From positions 140,123 through 204,122 of the forward strand of contig JOAA01000026.1 in the NCBI GenBank assembly GCA_000720375.1: a stretch of DNA of 64,000 nucleotides, given 5' to 3'. Positions 36,531 to 43,963 of the stretch are shown here, piece by piece. This stretch comes from Rhodococcus rhodnii. Its GTDB lineage: Bacteria; Actinomycetota; Actinomycetes; Mycobacteriales; Pseudonocardiaceae. The notes beneath the pieces were generated by a model that worked only from the letters and a program-made list of their open reading frames with translations, had not been told where the DNA came from and ran no database searches. The position numbers and the translations under genes are program-made. How positions within the stretch are numbered: position 1 is the stretch's first letter; every line of letters begins with the position of its first letter.

Positions 36531-37049
36531 GTGGTTGAACAAGCTCGTCCTGAGCGGATCACAGTGTTGAGCGGTGACTTGCCGTACCCGGGTGTGCGGG
36601 TCGGCAGGGTCGCTGCCTATGAGTTCGACATTCCCGACGGGAGGTACGTCCGGCCGGACGCCGGGCGCAGGCAGCGCGCCTTTCTGTTGCTCGACGAATC
36701 GGCCCAGCTCAACCAGCCGGTGGTGTTCAAGCCGGAGCGGGCCGGCTGGTGGTACGTCGACCTGGTGGGCATCCGTGAAGAGGGCGACACGATCCACGTC
36801 GTCGACCATTACGTCGACTTCATCGTCGGCCCGCCCGGACTTCCTTACCGGATACTGGATTTGGAGGAGCTAGGCGCGGCGATGATCGCCGGAACGCTGA
36901 CGCCCCAACAGGTCGCGCACGTCCTCGCCGCGACCCAGGCATTCGCTGACCGGCACCTGCAGGGCAAGAGGCATCATGGACCCGAGTGGCCGGACTTCCC
37001 GCCTGCCGCGCTCGCCGCCGTGCGTGACATCGGAATACCCTCCCGCTGA
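36531..37049 (+). CDS. DUF402 (FomD-like) family protein
   Basis: 172 residues beginning at GTG. The beta-barrel core has YVRPDAGRRQRAFLLL, GWWYVDLVGI, and the metal-binding stretch VVDHYVDFIVGP followed by YRILDLEEL, as in DUF402 proteins. Characterised members hydrolyse nucleoside di-/triphosphates or, in the case of FomD, the CMP ester of a hydroxypropylphosphonate in fosfomycin synthesis. DUF402 genes are widespread in actinobacteria, so the position 11 kb from a phosphonate cluster is suggestive at most. Confidence 0.75.
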   Translation: MVEQARPERITVLSGDLPYPGVRVGRVAAYEFDIPDGRYVRPDAGRRQRAFLLLDESAQLNQPVVFKPERAGWWYVDLVGIREEGDTIHVVDHYVDFIVGPPGLPYRILDLEELGAAMIAGTLTPQQVAHVLAATQAFADRHLQGKRHHGPEWPDFPPAALAAVRDIGIPSR

Positions 37050-37284
37050 TCGGTTTTGTGTCGGGCTCGCTCCTCTTGCGATTGTCCTTTGTAGATTGGT
37101 TTTGGCGGTAAAGGCGGCGCGGGTTCGGGTATGGGGGCTTGTGCGGCGGTCTGCTGGAATGGATCACTGTCAATCCGGCGTCCTGCGTAATCAAATAGCC
37201 CGATGTGGCTATGTTTCGACCCGTAGGCGTCTGGATACGATGTGTAATCAAGCGGCGACGCTACCGCACTGGGGAGTGATATCG

Positions 37285-38208
37285 GTGACGCAATGGATTT
37301 TGGCCTTTGATGCCGATTGCCATTTTTGCCGGGACGTGATCGATCGCATACAGGCATCCGCGAACGGGGCACTCACTATCGCTGGTCTCAAGGAGCGGCA
37401 TATTCAAGAACTGAGGGAACGTGTACTTGGTCAGGAGCCTGTCTGGGCGCCTACATTACTTGCTGTCGATGGCGAGAATGTGCGCGCGTGGACGGGTGCG
37501 GCTCTTTCGGTAAGGATGGCTCGACTGCTTGGCGTGCGCGGATCGCTCAGAGTGGCGAGTGCCCTCAAAGATGCCGAAATCGTTCAGCATCCAGGTCGGC
37601 GCCGACTGCTGAAAGCGGTACCAGGACTTGCGCTCGGCGCGTTCCTGGCCACCGGTGGCCTTGCCACGCCTGCGATGGCCCAACCAGGCATGAGCAAAGC
37701 GAGGCGGTGGGCGCTGGCGAACGCTGATCGCCTGCCGACGGCATACGACGACGTCATCTCCTACCCGATGGCCTATCGAAAGGCCATAGTCGCCGCCTTG
37801 CCTCCGCACACACGTAGTGCGTTGTGGGCCGAGCACATTCGACGGTTCCAAGCCGCGCAACCGATGCTCACCGGCCCTCAAAAGGAGGTCATCGGCGAGG
37901 CGCTGCGAGTGGTTTCGCGATCATTCACCGCCGACGGAAATCAGGCCGCGCCGGACGCGTTGTACGAAGCGGCCGTCGCCGCTTTCGGAGTCGACAAGGC
38001 CCAAGAGTTGCTCAAGACACTGGGGCCGAAGAGTGACGCCGTGGCACCTGCCGCATCCGGCGCGGAGCTCGAGGACTGCGAAAATGCCTGTAAGACGGAC
38101 GGTTGTGGCGGCGGAGAAGTGTGCTATGCCGAACCGTGGAATTGCAACCGCACTTCTGTGGGCTGCGGTATTTTCTGGTTGTCTCCGTGTGACGGCACGT
38201 GTCGGTAA
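37285..38208 (+). CDS. Fulvocin C-related cysteine-rich bacteriocin precursor
   Basis: 307 residues in three parts. Residues 1-95 form a thioredoxin/DCC-like domain with C12-H-F-C15. A twin-arginine-like export signal follows (RRRLLKAVPGLALGAFLA, residues 105-122) with a cleavage region near TPAMAQ. A helical mature region ends in a 44-residue tail with eight cysteines: CENACKTDGCGGGEVC and then NCNRTSVGCGIFWLSPCDGT. The last pattern resembles the C-x-x-T-x-x-GCG-x-x-W end of fulvocin C, a eight-cysteine myxobacterial bacteriocin, and RefSeq-type fulvocin-related proteins share this layout. GTG 37285 is chosen because GGGGAG lies eight bases upstream; ATG 37240 is the alternative. Antibacterial activity is inference. 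Confidence 0.65.
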   Translation: MTQWILAFDADCHFCRDVIDRIQASANGALTIAGLKERHIQELRERVLGQEPVWAPTLLAVDGENVRAWTGAALSVRMARLLGVRGSLRVASALKDAEIVQHPGRRRLLKAVPGLALGAFLATGGLATPAMAQPGMSKARRWALANADRLPTAYDDVISYPMAYRKAIVAALPPHTRSALWAEHIRRFQAAQPMLTGPQKEVIGEALRVVSRSFTADGNQAAPDALYEAAVAAFGVDKAQELLKTLGPKSDAVAPAASGAELEDCENACKTDGCGGGEVCYAEPWNCNRTSVGCGIFWLSPCDGTCR

Positions 38209-38213
38209 TCCCG

Positions 38214-39515
38214 TCAGATCACGCGGCCGCCGATCGCGTCAGGCGCGGTCGGCGGCCGCGTGTGACGGACGGCGAGGTAGACCGAGCGGACCGCGAGGAT
38301 GCGTTCGACTTCGTCGATGATGGGTGCGAAGAACTCTCGGCGGTGGTCGGCGTCGGTCATGGAGATGACCGCGAAGTACATGCTGCCGAACCCGGCGAAA
38401 AGCGTGGCGTTGCGCAGCAATGCGACCGGCGCCGCAGGCCATAGGTTGGAGTACAAGGGCGGGCTGCCGATCCACTGTTCCGCGGTTTCCGGTGTGACCA
38501 CGAGCAGGCCGAGGGCGATGAAGAACGCGAACAGGGCGACGCCGATGACCATCGCCTGCATGAGTTGCCGGGTGGCGAGCATGATCAGCAGGTTGCGGAC
38601 CTGCCGGCCGCTGAGCTGAGTCGTTCGCAGAAGGCTGTCGGTCGGCAGTTCGTCGATGGGCACTGTGGACAGTGGCGTTTCCCGGCACGCTGAGGCCAGC
38701 GTCGGCGGGCTGATGTCCTGTTCGATCCGGCCGATCTCGGTGCGCAGCCGCGCCGCCGCGGCGAGCACGGTGATCATGGCGAACAGTGCCACGACCAGTG
38801 TGACCCGCCACCAGGCGAGTCTGTTCATGGCCTGCCAGATTTCGCCGGTGAAGAACAGGAAGAGTGTGACGAACAGGATCGCGGGGAGTGCTCGGCCCAG
38901 CAGGTGCATGCTGTTGCGCAGGTCGTAGATCGTGTGTTGAACGGCTCGGTGCAGGAGCTTGCCGAGGCCGTAGGTGGTGGCCAGCATCGTGGCGAGGAAA
39001 GCGGCGCCGTAGAAGATGACGAACCCGGCCAGACCGAGCGCTGGTGGGGTGACGGCATCGTCGACAGCGAGTTGTAGCAATGGGACGGTGACGGGCATCG
39101 CGGCGTACGCGGTGAGAACGGTGATGGTGACCGGCCGCGAGAATGTGGGCTGTCGCCGGACGAACGCGGACGCGATCGCCCAGGCTGCCATCGTCAGGAC
39201 GATCACCACGCCGAGCATGACCCAGCGTCCTGATCCGACGGATTTGAGCGGTACGAGCCATGCCAGGCTGGCGAAGGCCACGAACGCCAGTGCGGGCAGC
39301 ATCCTGGGCAGGACGTGCGAGGCGAAGCCGTATCCCTCGATCATCGTCGGCGCGCCCCGCCGGACGAACCAACGTTCGGTGTTGCGTACCAGGGCACGCG
39401 AGGCCGTGAACATCATCATGGGTCTTTCGGGTGGAGGTCTGGCGTGCCGGGCGACGAAAGCCGTAACCCGGTTGGCAGCGTAGTCGCGGAAGCTCAGAGG
39501 TCGTCTCCTTGACAC
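38214..39515 (-). CDS. Polytopic membrane protein of unknown function
   Basis: 433 residues with about eight predicted helices in two blocks (roughly residues 75-200 and 215-260, then 320-345 and 375-400) and a 60-residue cytoplasmic stretch between (RLRTEIGRIEQDISPPT). I do not recognise the family. It starts at GTG 39515, very close to the -10-like element of a symmetrical divergent promoter, so its message may be nearly leaderless. It shares a palindromic operator with the monooxygenase operon and so is probably regulated by the TetR protein at 42124. Confidence 0.75.
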   Translation of the reverse strand: MSRRRPLSFRDYAANRVTAFVARHARPPPERPMMMFTASRALVRNTERWFVRRGAPTMIEGYGFASHVLPRMLPALAFVAFASLAWLVPLKSVGSGRWVMLGVVIVLTMAAWAIASAFVRRQPTFSRPVTITVLTAYAAMPVTVPLLQLAVDDAVTPPALGLAGFVIFYGAAFLATMLATTYGLGKLLHRAVQHTIYDLRNSMHLLGRALPAILFVTLFLFFTGEIWQAMNRLAWWRVTLVVALFAMITVLAAAARLRTEIGRIEQDISPPTLASACRETPLSTVPIDELPTDSLLRTTQLSGRQVRNLLIMLATRQLMQAMVIGVALFAFFIALGLLVVTPETAEQWIGSPPLYSNLWPAAPVALLRNATLFAGFGSMYFAVISMTDADHRREFFAPIIDEVERILAVRSVYLAVRHTRPPTAPDAIGGRVI

Positions 39516-39521
39516 GGTCTG

Positions 39522-39562
39522 ACGTCATTCATACATTCAGTGTCACTTTGTATGATTGACGT
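39522..39562. promoter_or_regulatory. Divergent promoter and TetR-type palindromic operator
   Basis: ACGTCATTCATACA and TGTATGATTGACGT are inverted copies with 13 of 14 positions complementary, spaced by 13 bases. Each arm contains a -10-like hexamer for its own direction (TATGAT at 39551 for the rightward gene, TATGAA for the leftward one), and each arm also supplies the TTCATA/TCATAC -35-like element of the other. One regulator bound here would control both directions. Confidence 0.65.
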
Positions 39563-39577
39563 GGGGAGTTGGTCCGG

Positions 39578-41026
39578 ATGGGGCTCGGCAGGAGCGCCGT
39601 GGTGCTGGGAGGCAGTGCCGCCGGTCTGTGCGCCGCGGGCGCGCTGGCCCCGTACTTCGACCAGGTGGTGGTGCTGGAACGCGATGAGCTTCCGGCGGAC
39701 GCGGAGCATCGGCGTGGTGTGCCGCAGAGCAAGCACCCGCACTTCCTGCTGAACGCGGGCCGTCGCACGATCGGGGCGCTGTTTCCCGGTTTCGAGGACG
39801 AACTCATCGCCGCGGGCGGGCTGCACCTGATGCCGTCCATGGACGCCGCCTACCTCGACGGGCCAGGCTGGTCCGCACGCAAGCGCAGCTCAATGACCAT
39901 GATCTACAGCTCGCGGATCCTCATCGAACGCGTTCTGCGCGACAAGGTGCGGGAATTGGCCAACGTGGTCATCCGCGAAGGTGTCACCGTGACCGGCCTG
40001 AGCGTCCAGGGTGGACGGGTCACCGGAGTCGACCTCGCCACCGCCGAACACATTGACGCCGACTTCGTGGTGGACGCGATGGGCCGCGGTTCCTCGGTCG
40101 GCAGTTGGCTGGTGGCGGCGGGCTGGCCCGAACCCGAAGTTCAGACTCTCGACGCCAAGGTCACCTACACCTCACGGTGGTACGCCCTGCCCACGCAGCG
40201 TCCCGCGTCGTGGTGGTGGCAGCACCTGGTGATCATGCCGACCCTGGACAAGGGCAAGCACCCCGCCGAGCACGAGTTCCTGGTGAACTTCTTCCCGATC
40301 GAGGGCAATCGCGTGATCGCCTGCATGGGCTCGTGGGGTCTCGAGATGCCGCGCACCAACGACGCGTTCGTCGACTCCGCCCGACGGGTGCGCACGCCGT
40401 TGTTCGCGGCCGCGATGGAACAGTGCGCACCCGCCTCAGAGGTGCACCTGACCCGGTCGACGGGCAACAGATGGCGGCGCTACGACCGTTGGGCCACGCC
40501 GCCGCAGGGGCTGGTGTTCATCGGCGACTCGATCTGCGCGTTCAACCCGTTCTACGCGCAAGGAATCAGCTCCGCGTCGGGTTCCGCGCTGCTGCTGCGC
40601 GAACACCTGTCTCGCGCCGCGCGTCTCGACGCGGGGTTCTACGCACGGTTCCTTGTGGCACAACGCAAACTGCTCAGTGTGCCGTGGCGCCTGGCGATGG
40701 CAAGGGACCAGGGCTACGCGTGCGCGGTCGGCACTGAGATGTTGCCCGAGTGGCGGCGTCGCATCGTGGCGGCCATGTCCGGCCCGGCGTTCAGTCTCAT
40801 CGTCGGGGCCGCGCGTGAGGACGAGGTCGTCGACGAACACTTCGGCAAAGTGTTCAATATGGACGAATCGCTGGCCGACATGATGAGAAACCCCAGGGTG
40901 ATCGCGGGGCTCGTGCGCTTCGGCATCCGCGCCATGTTGGGCAGGCGCCGGGTTCCCTTCGGGTTCGATCCGCAGGTCGAACCACCCGCGACCGACTACT
41001 CGGCGACCCCTGCGGCAGCACGATGA
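39578..41026 (+). CDS. FAD-dependent monooxygenase-like oxidoreductase
   Basis: 482 residues. The N-terminal Rossmann motif VVLGGSAAGLCAAGAL binds the ADP part of FAD, the ERDELP acidic end follows, and LVFIGDSICAFNPFYAQGIS is the GD motif contacting FAD ribityl. These place it with aromatic hydroxylases and squalene-epoxidase-like enzymes. GVPQSKHPHFLL is common in actinobacterial members of unknown substrate. The ATG at 39578 has GGGGAG ten bases upstream; a TTG three codons earlier is less likely. It overlaps the next gene (ATGA) and is cotranscribed with the membrane protein. Confidence 0.82.
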   Translation: MGLGRSAVVLGGSAAGLCAAGALAPYFDQVVVLERDELPADAEHRRGVPQSKHPHFLLNAGRRTIGALFPGFEDELIAAGGLHLMPSMDAAYLDGPGWSARKRSSMTMIYSSRILIERVLRDKVRELANVVIREGVTVTGLSVQGGRVTGVDLATAEHIDADFVVDAMGRGSSVGSWLVAAGWPEPEVQTLDAKVTYTSRWYALPTQRPASWWWQHLVIMPTLDKGKHPAEHEFLVNFFPIEGNRVIACMGSWGLEMPRTNDAFVDSARRVRTPLFAAAMEQCAPASEVHLTRSTGNRWRRYDRWATPPQGLVFIGDSICAFNPFYAQGISSASGSALLLREHLSRAARLDAGFYARFLVAQRKLLSVPWRLAMARDQGYACAVGTEMLPEWRRRIVAAMSGPAFSLIVGAAREDEVVDEHFGKVFNMDESLADMMRNPRVIAGLVRFGIRAMLGRRRVPFGFDPQVEPPATDYSATPAAAR

Positions 41027-42096
41027 GCACGGTGTGCAGCCCGGAGGCGGAGGCCCTCACCCGCGAACTCGGCTTTGACTGCCACGACGTCAATCCCGTG
41101 GTCTCGTTCCGATTTCCCTGGGATCTCACCAACTGGACGATGCCGCTGCTTGAGCTGCTCATCATCGGTGGCGCCGTTCTCGCACTCGTGCACGCCGTCC
41201 GCCGCTACCGCGAGGGCGATCCGGTCAATCTGGCACTGTGGTGCGCTTCGCTGGTCTATCTCTTCGTGACCGAGCCGCCGCTGTACTTCCCGGAATGGTT
41301 CGGTCTCGACGAGTTGTACGGATTCATCTTCGCCCACAACCAGTTCACCGTGCAGTTCATGTGGGACCGGTTGCCGCTCTACATCGTGGCGTTCTATCCG
41401 GTGATCAGTCAGCTCGCCTACGAGCTCGTGCGGTCGCTCGGGATCTTCCGGCATCGTGGGCCGCTGGCCGGTTCGGTGGCCGTCGCCTTCGCCTGCCAGG
41501 TGTTCTACGAGGTCTTCGATCACATTGGCCCGCAACTGAAATGGTGGGCCTGGAACATGGACAACCGCATCGTCAACCATCCCGCGATGGCGTCGGTGCC
41601 GATGAACAGCATGCTGCTGTTCGCGTCCGTCTCGATGGGAGCCATGACCTATCTGGTCGTACGCCTGGCTCGAGGGCGGTTGCTGGCGCTGCGGATCCTC
41701 CTGGCCGGAGTGCTCACGCCACCGACCATGGCGATCGCCGGCATCCCGTCGAGCCTCTTCAGCGGAAACGCCACCGCGCAGGCATGGGTCCTCGGCATCG
41801 AACTGGCGCTGCTCTGGGTGGTCGGCGCGTGGATCGTCATCGCACACTCGGCGGGAACGAGGGAGCCGCTGTCCGCCTTCGTCCGGTTCTATCCCGCCGC
41901 CTATTTGGCCGGGATGGCCGTGTTCTGGATCAGTGCCCTGCCGGATTACCTGGCCGCGGACGACGGCGTCACCAGCGACGGCACTCCGATCGGAAACGGA
42001 CTCTACGCGCTCGCGTGCTTCATCGGCGCCGGCCTGTTGCTGGCCGCGTTGTACCGGACGGAACTCGCCCGCCGCAAAGCGCCCGCCACCGCCTGA
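41023..42096 (+). CDS. Polytopic membrane protein coupled to the FAD monooxygenase
   Basis: 357 residues with eight or nine hydrophobic helices and conserved-looking charged or polar residues in the membrane segments (FVTEPPLYFPEWFG, QVFYEVFDHIGPQLKWW, PMNSMLLF). The family is not recognised. The 4-base overlap with the monooxygenase indicates a functional pair. A lipid- or isoprenoid-modifying role is conceivable, since membrane cyclases often accompany FAD epoxidases, but nothing in the sequence proves it. Confidence 0.75.
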   Translation: MSTVCSPEAEALTRELGFDCHDVNPVVSFRFPWDLTNWTMPLLELLIIGGAVLALVHAVRRYREGDPVNLALWCASLVYLFVTEPPLYFPEWFGLDELYGFIFAHNQFTVQFMWDRLPLYIVAFYPVISQLAYELVRSLGIFRHRGPLAGSVAVAFACQVFYEVFDHIGPQLKWWAWNMDNRIVNHPAMASVPMNSMLLFASVSMGAMTYLVVRLARGRLLALRILLAGVLTPPTMAIAGIPSSLFSGNATAQAWVLGIELALLWVVGAWIVIAHSAGTREPLSAFVRFYPAAYLAGMAVFWISALPDYLAADDGVTSDGTPIGNGLYALACFIGAGLLLAALYRTELARRKAPATA

Positions 42097-42123
42097 GGTG
42101 TCCCTATCAGGGAAGATAGGCGT

Positions 42124-42729
42124 ATGGGGCACCACGGATGGCAGGGCAACCCACCCGGCACCGAGGACGAGGCACGTCGCCGGATCGTCGAGGCGGCCAC
42201 GGCGTGCATCGACCGCGTCGGGCTCGCCAAGACCAGCCTCTCCGATGTCGCCGCCGAGGCCGGCGTGACCCGGCAGACGATCTACCGCTACTTCCCGAGG
42301 CTGCCGGACATTCTCCGCGCCGTCGCCCTGGCGGGCGTGGACGAGTTCACCGGGCGGATGGAACGCCACCTGGCCTCGTTCGGCAGCGCCGAGGAGGCTG
42401 CCGTGGAATCGGTGGTGTTCGCTGTCCGAACGGTTCCCCATGAGCCTTACCTGGGCCTGCTTCTGCAGGCAGGTGAAGCCGACTTCTTCACCACCGAGGT
42501 CACCACTCCGCTGGCCTTCGCCTTTGGCGCGCGGATCCTGCGCAACCTGCCCGTCGACTGGCCCGCCGTCGGCGTCACCACCGACGAAGACCTCCAAGGA
42601 CTCGCCGAAATCCTGATGCGGCTGTTCCTGTCGTTCCTGCAGTACCCCTCGACGCCCCCGCTCACCGACGACCAGTTGCGGGCCCTTGTCCGGCGCTGGA
42701 TCGGACCGGCCCTGCGCGACATGGGGTAG
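42124..42729 (+). CDS. TetR-family regulator
   Basis: 201 residues with a standard N-terminal HTH: RIVEAATACIDRVGLAKTSL, then AEAGVTRQTIYRYFPRLPDIL. It follows the membrane-protein gene after 27 bases and ends the operon, so it is the natural candidate for binding the 39522-39562 palindrome. GGGAAG-type ribosome site upstream. Ligand unknown. Confidence 0.88.
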   Translation: MGHHGWQGNPPGTEDEARRRIVEAATACIDRVGLAKTSLSDVAAEAGVTRQTIYRYFPRLPDILRAVALAGVDEFTGRMERHLASFGSAEEAAVESVVFAVRTVPHEPYLGLLLQAGEADFFTTEVTTPLAFAFGARILRNLPVDWPAVGVTTDEDLQGLAEILMRLFLSFLQYPSTPPLTDDQLRALVRRWIGPALRDMG

Positions 42730-42736
42730 ACACCCG

Positions 42737-43090
42737 TCAGGGTTTGAGTGTGCAGTGGCCGGATCGGCAGTCCTGCAGGGTTTTCACGGCGTTGCGCCGG
42801 GCCCGTTCCAGTTCGGCGATCTTGGCTTCGAGCCGGTCGACCACCGCCTCCAGCCGCCAGCGTTCGGTTTCGCACGTGCCGTGGGACTGCAGGGCGCCGA
42901 CGATCTCGTCCAGGGTGAATCCCAAGTCCTGCAAGGCTTTGGCCGAGCGGATCCGGTCGACCGCCGCTGGGGTGAACACGCGGTACCCGGAGGGACGGCG
43001 TTGCGCCGCGGGCAGCACGCCGCGGCGTTCGTAGAAGCGCACGGTGTCGACGCTGACACCTGCTTGCTCGGCGACCTGTCCGATTTTCAT
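42737..43090 (-). CDS. MerR-family metal-responsive regulator
   Basis: 117 residues. MKIGQVAEQAGVSVDTVRFYERRGVLP is the MerR winged HTH, followed by a long dimer helix and the C-terminal CRSGHC motif. Three cysteines (in GTCETE, DCRS and GHCTL) sit where MerR has its three mercury ligands, so the inducer is probably a thiophilic metal such as mercury. It is divergent from the 138-residue CC protein, with a classic MerR-type promoter between them. Confidence 0.88.
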   Translation of the reverse strand: MKIGQVAEQAGVSVDTVRFYERRGVLPAAQRRPSGYRVFTPAAVDRIRSAKALQDLGFTLDEIVGALQSHGTCETERWRLEAVVDRLEAKIAELERARRNAVKTLQDCRSGHCTLKP

Positions 43091-43102
43091 GCCCGGTTTC
43101 CC

Positions 43103-43134
43103 TTGACTCTAGAGTTAGGTCCAGAGTCTATGGT
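43103..43134 (+). promoter_or_regulatory. MerR-type promoter with 20-bp spacer
   Basis: TTGACT (43103-43108) and TATGGT (43129-43134) are separated by 20 bases, longer than the optimum as is usual for MerR-activated promoters. The spacer region carries the inverted repeat GACTCT-N12-AGAGTC, centred between the elements. It drives the gene starting at 43142, whose ATG is only eight bases from the -10. Confidence 0.8.
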
Positions 43135-43141
43135 CCGCCGT

Positions 43142-43558
43142 ATGGATATTCCAGCTGCTTCCACTCCGATCGTGTGTGACATGACCACCGCGCCCGACAC
43201 CGAGGACGAGCGTCTCGCCGAATACCGGCGGCTGTTCAGCGAAGTCCTTGTGGGCAGGGAACGGACTGAGACGGGCATCCGCTTCCGGTTCCACGCCAAT
43301 CCCGGTGTCGAGGCGTGGGTGTGTGATCTGGCGGCGCGCGAGAAGGCGTGCTGCGCGTTCTTCGCGTTCGAGATTTCCGTTGTGGGTCAAGAGGTTGTCT
43401 GGGACATGGCGGTCGTCGACAACGACATGGCTCGCGCCATCCTCGACCAGTTCTACGAACTGCCGGTCACGCTCGCGAACAACTTCGACGACGTGCGGGA
43501 CAGGTTCGCCGATCTCGGCCTCGAGGTCATCTCTCAGGGGTCCGTGCGGCTATCCTAA
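43142..43558 (+). CDS. Small cysteine-pair protein under MerR control
   Basis: 138 residues. The centre has a Cys-Cys motif with flanking aromatics and acids (VCDLAAREKACCAFFAFEI), well suited to binding a soft metal, and a further cysteine in IVCDMTTA near the N-terminus. No signal peptide or membrane segment. It resembles uncharacterised proteins found beside MerR genes; it may be a metal chaperone or sequestering protein. The start at 43142 follows the MerR-type promoter by eight bases, so the transcript would be leaderless. The frame continues upstream across the MerR gene but that part is its antisense shadow. Confidence 0.7.
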   Translation: MDIPAASTPIVCDMTTAPDTEDERLAEYRRLFSEVLVGRERTETGIRFRFHANPGVEAWVCDLAAREKACCAFFAFEISVVGQEVVWDMAVVDNDMARAILDQFYELPVTLANNFDDVRDRFADLGLEVISQGSVRLS

Positions 43559-43576
43559 CGTATCAACGAGTGTTAG
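43555..43576. promoter_or_regulatory. Candidate ArsR/SmtB operator
   Basis: CTAAC-N12-GTTAG flanks TATCAACGAG just upstream of the ArsR start and overlaps the stop codon of the preceding gene. ArsR/SmtB sites are typically imperfect 12-2-12 AT-rich palindromes in this position. Confidence 0.45.
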
Positions 43577-43585
43577 ATTGTCGAT

Positions 43586-43963
43586 GTGACTGAGCAGCGC
43601 GTCGACTCGTGTGACCTGTTGTGCCTGGATCTGCCGCATGCCGAACAGATCAGGGCTGGCCTGCCCGCGTTGCCGGAGGTGGAACCCGCCGCGATGCGGG
43701 CACGCGCCCTGGGCGATCCGACGAGGTTGACCATCGCCGCGGCGCTGTCGTCGGGCGACGAGCTGTGCGTGTGTGACATGGCGTGGGTCGTGGGGCAGGC
43801 GCAGAACCTGGTTTCGCATCACTTGCGACAGTTGAAGCACGCCGGGCTCGTGACGTCACGGCGAGACGGCAAGCTCGTGATGTACGCGTTGACTCCGCAA
43901 GGAAAGGCGTTGGCCGCCGCGGTCTTGGGTGAGCCAGTCGTCGAAGGCGGACAGCGTGGCTGA
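43586..43963 (+). CDS. ArsR/SmtB-family metal sensor (CadC/CmtR-like)
   Basis: 125 residues with the family signature ELCVCDM in helix 3 (two cysteines as metal ligands) and the winged helix NLVSHHLRQLKHAGLVTSRR. The N-terminus has extra cysteines (SCDLLCLDLP), as in CadC, where an N-terminal cysteine completes the Cd/Pb/Zn site. It would repress the P-type ATPase that overlaps its 3' end and release it on metal binding. GTG start. Confidence 0.9.
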   Translation: MTEQRVDSCDLLCLDLPHAEQIRAGLPALPEVEPAAMRARALGDPTRLTIAAALSSGDELCVCDMAWVVGQAQNLVSHHLRQLKHAGLVTSRRDGKLVMYALTPQGKALAAAVLGEPVVEGGQRG

